A stretch of 64,000 nt of DNA, taken from Gemmatimonadota bacterium. GTDB taxonomy: Bacteria; Gemmatimonadota; Gemmatimonadetes; Longimicrobiales; Gaopeijiaceae. The position numbers and the translations under genes were made by a program. The notes beneath the pieces were generated by a model, which saw only the letters and a program-made list of their open reading frames with translations, was not told where the DNA came from and did not search any database. Each line of letters opens with the position of its first letter. The stretch's first letter is position 1. Below, in pieces: positions 55,398-64,000 of this stretch. The stretch covers positions 1-64,000 of the forward strand of contig JAJDNC010000103.1 of NCBI GenBank assembly GCA_022340865.1, in the 5' to 3' direction.

Positions 55398-56071
55398 GCT
55401 ACCTGCGGCAGATCTACGCCATCGTGTGGAAGGACCTGCTCCTGGAGCTCCGCACCCGCGAGCGCATCGTGGCGATGCTGGCCTTCGCCGTGCTGGCCGG
55501 CGTCCTCTTCAACTACTCGCTGGACCGCACCATCGTGCGTCCCCAGGACGTGGCCGCGGGGCTCGTCTGGATGACCATCGTCTTCGGCGGTCTCCTGGGG
55601 ATCGGGCGCACGTTCCAACTGGAGGCACAGGACGGCGCCTTCCAGGGCGTGCTCACCAGCCCCGCCCCCAAGGACGCGGTCTTCCTGGGCAAGACGCTGG
55701 CGAACTTCGTGCTGCTGTACTTCGTCGCGCTGCTGGTGGTGGCCGTGTTCATGCTCTTCTTCAGCCTCGAGCTCGGGGGGAGCCCGGGCGTGCTCGCCCT
55801 CACGCTGGCGTTGGGGGCGCTGGGCTTCGTGGCCCTGGGTACGCTGTTCAGTGCCGTCTCGTCCGGGACCCACATGGGAGAGACGCTCCTGCCCATTCTC
55901 ATCTTCCCGCTCCTCGTCCCCATGATCATCTATGGGGTGAGCGCCACGTCGCGGCTGCTGGCCGGCCGTCCCGTCTCGGAGATCGCGGGAAATCTCAGGA
56001 TGCTCGGAGCCTTCGCCACGCTGGGCGTGGGCGCGGGCGCCTTCCTGTTCCGCTACGTCGTGGAGGAGTAG
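55394..56071 (+). CDS. ccmB: CcmB haem-exporter permease
   Basis: 225-residue inner-membrane protein with six hydrophobic segments. Seen: YAIVWKDLLLELRTRERIVAML, GAFQGVLTSPAPKDAVFLGK (the cytoplasmic family motif) and LLPILIFPLLVPMIIYGVSAT. Translationally coupled to ccmA by ATGA. Forms the CcmAB complex with it in known systems. Confidence 0.95.
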   Translation: MSYLRQIYAIVWKDLLLELRTRERIVAMLAFAVLAGVLFNYSLDRTIVRPQDVAAGLVWMTIVFGGLLGIGRTFQLEAQDGAFQGVLTSPAPKDAVFLGKTLANFVLLYFVALLVVAVFMLFFSLELGGSPGVLALTLALGALGFVALGTLFSAVSSGTHMGETLLPILIFPLLVPMIIYGVSATSRLLAGRPVSEIAGNLRMLGAFATLGVGAGAFLFRYVVEE

Positions 56072-56078
56072 CTGCCCG

Positions 56079-56774
56079 ATGTCGATTAGCAAGCTGAGGC
56101 GCTGGGGTCTCATCCTGGCCTCCTTGGGGATCCTGGGGATCCTGGTGCTGCAAGCCCTGGTCTTCTTCTGGGTGCCCACCGAGGCGACCCAGGGGATCAT
56201 CCAGATGATCTTCTACGTGCACGTGCCCGCGGCCATCGTGGGGCTGTACGTCGCCTTCGGGATCCTGGCCCTTACCAGCGTCCTCTATCTCTGGCTCGGG
56301 GACGACAAGCTGGACCAGGCCGGGGTGGCCGCCGCGGAAGGGGGGATGGTCTTCACCACGGTGGTTCTCCTCACGGGACCCCTGTGGGGCAAGATCGCGT
56401 GGGGCACCTACTGGACCTGGGATCCCCGCCTCACCCTCACGCTCCTCCTCTGGTTCATCTACCTGGGATACTTCCTGGTGCGGGCGTCCACCCAGAACCC
56501 GGAGCGGGGCAAGCGATTCGCGGCCGTGGTGGGGATCGTGGGGGCCCTGGACATCCCCCTCATCCACATGAGCGTCCTCTGGTTCCGCTCCCTCCACCCC
56601 GGACCCGTGGTGATGAAGCCCGGGAGCCCGACCCTCGCGCCGCAGATGCTGACCACGTTCATGGTGGGCATGTTCTCATTCATCCTCCTGTTCCTCGGCC
56701 TGTTCGCGCTCCGCTTCGCCCTGGAGATAGCGAGCCGCACCGCCGCCACCCGCGCCCGCGCCGCCCAGACCTGA
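56079..56774 (+). CDS. ccmC: CcmC haem-delivery protein
   Basis: 231 residues with six membrane segments. WWD domain WGTYWTWDPRLTLTLLLW and the flanking haem-ligand histidines in FYVHVPAAIVGLY and PLIHMSVLWFRSLHPG are present. In the family it loads haem onto CcmE. Seven bases after ccmB. A 22-base gap to the CcmD-like gene. Confidence 0.95.
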   Translation: MSISKLRRWGLILASLGILGILVLQALVFFWVPTEATQGIIQMIFYVHVPAAIVGLYVAFGILALTSVLYLWLGDDKLDQAGVAAAEGGMVFTTVVLLTGPLWGKIAWGTYWTWDPRLTLTLLLWFIYLGYFLVRASTQNPERGKRFAAVVGIVGALDIPLIHMSVLWFRSLHPGPVVMKPGSPTLAPQMLTTFMVGMFSFILLFLGLFALRFALEIASRTAATRARAAQT

Positions 56775-56796
56775 CGATCTCTTCCGAGAGGCTTCC

Positions 56797-57030
56797 ATGC
56801 ATCGCGCTCTCAGATTCTTCTCCCGCCTCACCCTCCTCGTGCTGCTGTCCGCGGCGCTGGCGCTCCCCGCCGCGGCGCAGGCTCTCCCCGGCACCGACCT
56901 CGGGGCCGAGACCCTGCGTCCCTACCATTTCGTGTTTCTGGCGTATGCGCTGGCCTGGATCCTGGTGTTCGGGTGGGTGGTGAGCGTTGCCCGGAGGCTG
57001 GCCCGCCTGGAGAAGCACCTGGAGGACTGA
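56797..57030 (+). CDS. ccmD: CcmD-family small membrane protein
   Basis: 77 residues. The first 30 look like a signal peptide or membrane helix (LTLLVLLSAALALPAAAQ), followed by LRPYHFVFLAYALAWILVFGWVVSV and a basic tail RRLARLEKHLED, the short CcmD pattern. Classical CcmD lacks the N-terminal signal, so this is the longer CcmD-family type. Directly after ccmC, consistent with holding CcmC and CcmE together. No ccmG or ccmH gene follows. Confidence 0.8.
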   Translation: MHRALRFFSRLTLLVLLSAALALPAAAQALPGTDLGAETLRPYHFVFLAYALAWILVFGWVVSVARRLARLEKHLED

Positions 57031-57176
57031 CGCGACCGTCCGGCCGTGTCCCCCGGTCGTGGCACCAGCTCCGGGGCCTGCCTAGATTGGCCGGCCAGGC
57101 CGCGGCGCACGCCGCGAATCCCGGCCGCCTGCCCCGGCGGCTCGGCCCGGCTCGACGAGCAGGAGGTACCCACGCG

Positions 57177-58640
57177 ATGAAGACGGGACGGTGCCCGAGC
57201 GCGCGGTCGTGGGGGCCGGCGCTCGCGGCGCTGGGGGTCCTGTCGGTCGCTCCGGGGCTCCGGGCCCAGACCACCACCATGCCCAGCACCCTCCGGTACG
57301 GCTCCGGTTTGATGGACATCCCGGTGGCGAGCGTCCTGCCCAGCATGGAGATGACGGCGACCTACTCCGGCTTCTTCGTGAACCTCGGAAGGACCGCGCG
57401 GATCGACGCCGACGGCAACCCCTCGGGATATGGACCCGGCGTCAAGAAGCGCTATTCGGATGCGTCGGTGGCCCTGGGCTTGTTCAACCGGGCGGAGGTG
57501 GGTACCACCATCCAGTCGCTGAACAGCGGCTCCCGGGGCGGCAACATGTGGGGGGTCTTCGGACGCCTCCAGATCGTGCGTCCGAGGAGTCAGGGCATCG
57601 GCCTGGCGGTGGGTGCCCGCTACGTGACGGCGCCGACCTTCGGCGACGGCATCCAGTACGAGCCCGGCCGTCTCGGCTTTCCCGACCCGCGGCTGTACAC
57701 CGAGTACCCGGGCAAGAACGAGGTCAACACCCAGACCAGCGTGTACGGGGTGGCCTCCGCGCACATCCACGGTGCCGACGGCGGCTTCCTGCCCAGGCAC
57801 GACTTCACCCTGGCCATCGGCTACGGCACGGGGATGTTCAAGGACGGCCATGACCTGCCGTTCTACGCGTACACGAGCTCCGACGGCTGGTTCTTCGGCT
57901 CCGCCGTCCACTTCCAGGCCGGGGGAAGCTCCATCCTCACCCTCATGGGCGAGTACAACGGCTTCGACGTCAACCTGGGCGCGCAGTACGACATCCACGG
58001 AGTCCGCATCGGAGCCCAGGTTCTGGCGGCCAACTACGGGAAGCCCGCCGGCGGATACGACAGCGAGTACCGCACGCCGAAGCTCGGCCTGCTGGGCTCG
58101 GTGGCCGTCTGCCCCGGCGGCGGGAGCTTCCTGTGCAAGCCACACCTGATGAAGCCCCGCGGGGTCCCCGGCGACACGCTTCAGCTTCCGGCGCCGCCGC
58201 CGGACACGGTCCTGGTGACCCGCGTGGTGGAGCGTCCGCTCCCCATGGGGACGCCGGCTTCGGTCTGCCTGGCCACCGGCGAGAACGTCCGGGTCTGGGT
58301 GAACGCACGAGGCGACACCCTGGTGGGCCCCGGCCGCACCGCCATCGACGCGCTGCGCCCCGGCTTCGCCTTCGCGGGCACGTACGCGGGGACCGCGAGG
58401 TGGTACCGAAGCGCCGCCCCCATCGCGTTCCAGAACCGGTCGTACCTGAAGACGGACGACGAGGTGCGCCCGGACTGCACGCGGATCGTGCCCGTGGGCG
58501 AGAACGCGGGCGTGCCGCTCTTCGTCACGCATGGCGCCTCGGCCCCGTTCGAGACGCTCTACGTGCCGGTCCGTCCCGGGTTCTGGCGGCTCTACCGGCT
58601 CGTTCCTCCAGGCCGTACGCGCCGAGAGGGACCCGCCTGA
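57177..58640 (+). CDS. secreted, barrel-like protein of unknown function
   Basis: 487 residues. Signal peptide ending near residue 31 (PGLRAQ). Residues 45-320 are beta-rich with Gly/aromatic alternation, like an outer-membrane barrel ([39 protein letters not shown]). Residues 330-487 form a different domain with four cysteines and the run [15 protein letters not shown]. The upstream open frame is not protein-like; the ATG at 57177 has AGGAGGT nine bases upstream, a near-perfect site. I recognise no family. It is separated by 146 bases from the ccm operon and may or may not be co-transcribed. Confidence 0.8.
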   Translation: MKTGRCPSARSWGPALAALGVLSVAPGLRAQTTTMPSTLRYGSGLMDIPVASVLPSMEMTATYSGFFVNLGRTARIDADGNPSGYGPGVKKRYSDASVALGLFNRAEVGTTIQSLNSGSRGGNMWGVFGRLQIVRPRSQGIGLAVGARYVTAPTFGDGIQYEPGRLGFPDPRLYTEYPGKNEVNTQTSVYGVASAHIHGADGGFLPRHDFTLAIGYGTGMFKDGHDLPFYAYTSSDGWFFGSAVHFQAGGSSILTLMGEYNGFDVNLGAQYDIHGVRIGAQVLAANYGKPAGGYDSEYRTPKLGLLGSVAVCPGGGSFLCKPHLMKPRGVPGDTLQLPAPPPDTVLVTRVVERPLPMGTPASVCLATGENVRVWVNARGDTLVGPGRTAIDALRPGFAFAGTYAGTARWYRSAAPIAFQNRSYLKTDDEVRPDCTRIVPVGENAGVPLFVTHGASAPFETLYVPVRPGFWRLYRLVPPGRTRREGPA

Positions 58641-58656
58641 CGTCCGGGAGGGAGCG

Positions 58657-58677
58657 GAGGCGGCCCGGCGGCCCCTC
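58657..58677. terminator. hairpin between convergent genes
   Basis: GAGG-GGCC/GGCC-CCTC with one bulged C and a 4-base loop sits in the 49-base gap between the barrel-like gene and the minus-strand gene 58690-59103. No T-tract. Confidence 0.4.
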
Positions 58678-58689
58678 GCCTACTGCGTC

Positions 58690-59103
58690 TCACTGCGTCT
58701 CCATGAAGCGCGTGAGGACCCGGTTCGTCGCGTCGAGGACGGACAGGACGGAGGCCTTCGTGAGCGCCTCGTCGCTCTCGCAGGACGCGGACCCCAGGAG
58801 GCGGTAGCTTCGCCCCTCCGCTTCCCCGTTGATCCGCACCACCACCACCCATCCGTCGAAGGCCCGGAACGCCTTCACGCCGACGAGGTCGAAGTGGACG
58901 CCCCCGCCGGTGCCCTCCAGGCATGCCTTCAGGGCCGCGGCGGCAGCCGCGCGCACGCGTCCGTATTCCGTCTCCAGGCCCTCCACCGACGCCTGGAGGG
59001 TGCGACCACGCCACTCCAGGCGCACGCCGATCCAGCACCGGCCGTCCTGAGCCGCGCGGTGGACGACCTCCACGAACTTGAGCCGCTGCTGTGGCGATTC
59101 CAT
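58690..59103 (-). CDS. conserved-looking small protein, function unknown
   Basis: 137 residues, start at [14 protein letters not shown]. Alternating hydrophobic/polar strands and helices ([90 protein letters not shown]) look like an alpha/beta domain and are much more protein-like than the opposite strand. The strand-helix-strand order slightly recalls regulatory (ACT- or LeuA-like) domains, too weak to name. No membrane segment or signal. Divergent from recA, sharing a 246-base intergenic region. I do not recognise the family. Confidence 0.65.
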   Translation of the reverse strand: MESPQQRLKFVEVVHRAAQDGRCWIGVRLEWRGRTLQASVEGLETEYGRVRAAAAAALKACLEGTGGGVHFDLVGVKAFRAFDGWVVVVRINGEAEGRSYRLLGSASCESDEALTKASVLSVLDATNRVLTRFMETQ

Positions 59104-59137
59104 CTCGAGCGCACTCCATCGTATCGAGCCCGGACAA

Positions 59138-59157
59138 GGACGGGAACAACTTCGTCC
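59138..59157. promoter_or_regulatory. dyad in the recA divergent upstream region
   Basis: GGACG-N10-CGTCC at 59138-59157, with GGAACAACTT between the arms. It is close to the minus-strand gene start and about 190 bases before recA. Position fits an operator (for example SOS control), but it does not match a LexA box I know. The remaining intergenic sequence has TTTCGC-N17-TACTTT at 59271-59299 as a weak promoter candidate for recA. Confidence 0.25.
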
Positions 59158-59349
59158 GCCCGACACCGCGCGTGCAAGCGTCTCGGTGGTACCGGCGGTC
59201 CCACCAGGTCATTCCCGTGGCCCCGGCCGCGACCTACGTTGGGGTCGAGCGCCGGGGAGCGCGAAGGGACTTTCGCTTTCTCTTCGGGTTGGGTACTTTG
59301 GGACCCGGCCCTCATGCACGGAGGACCGGCCCACAACGAGAGGCGTGAG

Positions 59350-60423
59350 ATGGCGACGGCGGAACTCAGCGACCAGAAGCAGAGCGAGCAGAAGCAGAAA
59401 GCACTCGGGACGGCCATCACGCAGATCGAGCGCTCCTACGGCAAGGGCGCGATCATGCGCATGGCCGAGGGAGCCAAGATCCGCATCGACGCGATCCCCA
59501 CGGGAGCGCTGAACCTCGACGCGGCCATCGGCATCGGCGGCATCCCGCGGGGCCGGATCAGCGAGGTCTACGGTCCAGAGTCCTCCGGGAAGACGACGAT
59601 CTGTCTGCACGTCATCGCCAACGCGCAGAGGGCAGGGGGCATCGCCGCCTTCATCGACGCCGAGCACGCCGTGGACGTGTCGTATGCCCGGAAGCTCGGT
59701 GTGGACGTGGACAATCTGCTGGTTTCACAGCCCGACACCGGGGAGCAGGCGCTGGAGATCGCCGAGGTCCTCATCCGCAGCAACGCCGTGGACGTGGTGG
59801 TCATCGACTCCGTGGCGGCGCTGGTGCCGCGGGCGGAGATCGAGGGCGAGATGGGCGACACGCACGTGGGGCTCCAGGCCCGCCTCATGAGCCAGGCGCT
59901 GCGCAAGCTGGCCGGTGCCGTGAACCGCTCCAACACGGCGGTGATCTTCACCAACCAGATCCGCGAGAAGGTGGGGGTGATGTTCGGCAACCCCGAGACC
60001 ACGTCCGGAGGGAGGGCGCTCAAGTTCTACGCCTCGGTCCGCCTGGACATCCGCCGCATCGGTGCCATCAAGGACGGGCAGGAGGTGGTGGGGAACCGCA
60101 CGCGCGTGAAGGTCGTGAAGAACAAGTGCGCGCCGCCCTTCCGTCAGGCCGAGTTCGACATCCAGTACAACGAGGGCATCAGCCACACGGGTCTCCTCAT
60201 CGACCTGGGCGTGGAGCAGAACGTCGTGGACAAGTCCGGCTCCTGGTTCTCCTATGGTGATCTGCGTCTCGGCCAGGGGAAGGAGAACGCCCGGCAGTTC
60301 CTGCAGGAGAACACGGACATCGCCCAGGAGATCGAGACGCGGGTCAAGGAGGCCCTGGGGATCCAGGGGGGCGCGGCCGCCGGCGACGACGATTCGGAGC
60401 CCGAGGTCGCCGACGAAGAGTGA
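59350..60423 (+). CDS. recA: recombinase A
   Basis: DNA strand-exchange ATPase and SOS co-protease, 357 residues. Walker [10 protein letters not shown] at 75-83; [22 protein letters not shown] is the Walker B region (cited in pieces: [12 protein letters not shown]); [20 protein letters not shown] is loop L2 and [12 protein letters not shown] the core motif. The C-terminus is strongly acidic ([12 protein letters not shown]), as usual. An open frame extends far upstream; the ATG at 59350 has GAGAGG at 8 bases and gives the family N-terminus. A hypothetical gene is divergent; alaS follows after 120 bases. Confidence 0.98.
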   Translation: MATAELSDQKQSEQKQKALGTAITQIERSYGKGAIMRMAEGAKIRIDAIPTGALNLDAAIGIGGIPRGRISEVYGPESSGKTTICLHVIANAQRAGGIAAFIDAEHAVDVSYARKLGVDVDNLLVSQPDTGEQALEIAEVLIRSNAVDVVVIDSVAALVPRAEIEGEMGDTHVGLQARLMSQALRKLAGAVNRSNTAVIFTNQIREKVGVMFGNPETTSGGRALKFYASVRLDIRRIGAIKDGQEVVGNRTRVKVVKNKCAPPFRQAEFDIQYNEGISHTGLLIDLGVEQNVVDKSGSWFSYGDLRLGQGKENARQFLQENTDIAQEIETRVKEALGIQGGAAAGDDDSEPEVADEE

Positions 60424-60448
60424 GCGGGTCGCGGTCTCGGCGGCCACG

Positions 60449-60478
60449 TTGAGCGGCGTCAGCCGGTCCGGTTACCTT
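60449..60478 (+). promoter_or_regulatory. sigma70-type promoter candidate for alaS
   Basis: TTGAGC at 60449-60454, 17 bases, TTACCT at 60472-60477 (or TACCTT with 18). It lies in the 120-base recA-alaS gap, about 66 bases before the alaS ATG. Confidence 0.45.
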
Positions 60479-60543
60479 ACGGGTTCCGGTTCGCGCCCAT
60501 CCGCCGACGTCTGCCGGGGACGTCCCACGCCCAGCTCACACGC

Positions 60544-63200
<2,657 letters not shown>

Positions 63201-63204
<4 letters not shown>

Positions 63205-63500
63205 GCGTCGTCGCACGCCGATGGCTCGCGGATCAGCGGCCTCCACCGCCCGAGGTGATGCGATCGTGGCTGGACGTGGACGAGGCGCCGGAGCTCCCGC
63301 TCTGGGAAGCGCTGGCGCGGAGCGGGCTGGCGTCGCTGGACCGCGCCCGCGCCGTTCCCGGACGGGTGCGTGAGAGCGCGTACCACCTCCTTCGGGCGGA
63401 CGCGCTGCTCACGTACGCATGCCAGGCGGCCCTGGAGGAGCGGGATCCGGGAGCGACCCTGGCGCGGATTCTCGAGGCTGCCGGGACGAGCCGCGGGTGA
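63201..63500 (+). CDS. small protein of unknown function between alaS and a PHP phosphatase
   Basis: 99 residues, no signal or membrane segment, one cysteine. It opens ARRWLADQRPPPPEVMRSWL and continues as amphipathic helices (WEALARSGLASLDRARAV, ESAYHLLRADALLTYACQAALEE). Coupled both ways: GTG overlaps the alaS stop and the TGA overlaps the ATG of the PHP gene by one base (TGATG). The overlap with conserved genes on both sides argues for a real gene. No family recognised. Confidence 0.65.
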
Positions 63501-64000
63501 TGGACCAAGACCCCACGGCGTTGGTGGACATTCACAACCACCTGGTTCCGGGCGTCGATGACGGGGCGAGGAGTCTGGAGGATGTTCTCGCGTCCGTGGA
63601 GCGCATGGCACGCGAAGGGATCCGCAAGATCATCACCACGCCGCATCTGGACGGCAGCCTCACTCTCGACGCGGGGAGATTGGAGAGGCGGCTGGGGGAG
63701 GTGGACGAGGCCTTCGAGCTGGCCGTGCGCGCCTTGGGAGAGCGCCTCCCCCATATCGACTTCCGGCGCGGCCACGAGGTCATGCTCGATGTGCCCGACG
63801 TCGACTTCTCGGAGCCGCGCCTGAGGCTGGCGGGCACCAGCTTCGTCCTCGTAGAGTGGCCGCACCTGCGGGTGCCGCCGGGGACCCTGCAGGTGCTTCG
63901 ACGGGTGCGGAGCGAAGGATACCGTCCCGTGGTGGCGCATCCGGAGCGGTACATGGGAATCGACCTCGAGATCGCCCGTCGCTGGCGCGAGGCCGGTGCG
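63500..64000 (+). CDS. PHP-domain tyrosine-protein phosphatase (CpsB/YwqE type), partial
   Basis: The first 167 residues are in the window and the gene runs off the right edge without a stop. DIHNHLVPGVDDG gives the first metal pair (His12, His14); ITTPHL, FRRGHEVML and VVAHPERY are further metal-ligand motifs. This set is that of manganese-dependent CpsB/YwqE/Wzb-like PHP phosphatases, which dephosphorylate tyrosine kinases of capsule or exopolysaccharide synthesis. The spacing of TPH and HPERY fits that group better than histidinol phosphatase. ATG overlaps the previous stop. A polysaccharide locus may therefore start just beyond the window. Confidence 0.88.
   Translation, partial: MDQDPTALVDIHNHLVPGVDDGARSLEDVLASVERMAREGIRKIITTPHLDGSLTLDAGRLERRLGEVDEAFELAVRALGERLPHIDFRRGHEVMLDVPDVDFSEPRLRLAGTSFVLVEWPHLRVPPGTLQVLRRVRSEGYRPVVAHPERYMGIDLEIARRWREAGA

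Overview
The window is 64 kb of GC-rich bacterial chromosome (about two thirds G+C by eye). Genes are densely packed and often overlap by ATGA or GTGA. Most are core genes: guaB, mfd, lepA, recA, alaS, glmM/glmS, ftsE/ftsX, holB, purD and mutM. SurA-like folding factors, a glycosyltransferase family 9 enzyme, lipoproteins and barrel-like secreted proteins point to a two-membrane (diderm) cell. The mixture (CXXXY-type cytochrome c maturation, paired M16 peptidases, many GTG starts) would fit Gemmatimonadota or a relative, but that placement is inference from gene content. I see no tRNA, rRNA, IS element, prophage or CRISPR array.

Layout. 91-3998 (+): IMP dehydrogenase, a class V aminotransferase and a lytic transglycosylase lipoprotein. 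4036-15925 (-): a long run reading mfd, PPIase lipoprotein, surA, pdxA, then ftsE-ftsX-EnvC-like, holB, moaC. 16298-20161: a secreted DUF4384-type protein facing a lipoprotein/barrel pair. 20336-28021 (+): lepA, glycosyltransferase, ROK kinase, PfkB kinase, a GHKL ATPase and a STAS-like protein, tightly coupled, then a PLP trans-sulfuration enzyme. 28121-31635: pruA, and divergently nifU-like and mrp. 31654-36183 (-): ECF sigma factor, double zinc-finger anti-sigma, and three envelope proteins (bactofilin-like membrane protein, toastrack-like protein, small membrane protein). 36355-44700: ubiE/menG, then on the minus strand an M16 pair, mutM, purD, an M48 peptidase and a second trans-sulfuration enzyme. 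45017-51476 (+): glmM, glmS, dtd, maf, glpK and a LOG-like protein. 51665-57030 (+): ccmE-F-I-like-A-B-C-D. 57177-64000: a secreted protein, a small minus-strand gene, recA, alaS, a small unknown gene, and a PHP phosphatase cut off by the window edge.

How parts fit together. FtsE/FtsX probably work with the adjacent coiled-coil LytM protein, whose zinc site is degenerate as in EnvC. mfd, PPIase, surA and pdxA join repair, envelope folding and cofactor synthesis in one run. The ECF sigma cluster looks autoregulated: a bipartite motif, YGAAACC-N16-CGTAG, lies upstream of the sigma gene, upstream of the anti-sigma gene, and upstream of the M48 peptidase 7 kb away. The ccm operon carries a cysteine (CXXXY) in CcmE where the classical haem-binding histidine would be, and no ccmG or ccmH is present here.

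Most worth follow-up: the sugar kinase plus GHKL/STAS module behind lepA, the ECF motif regulon, the CXXXY ccm operon, the degenerate LytM protein beside FtsEX, and a collagen-like Gly-X-Y tail on a PPIase lipoprotein.
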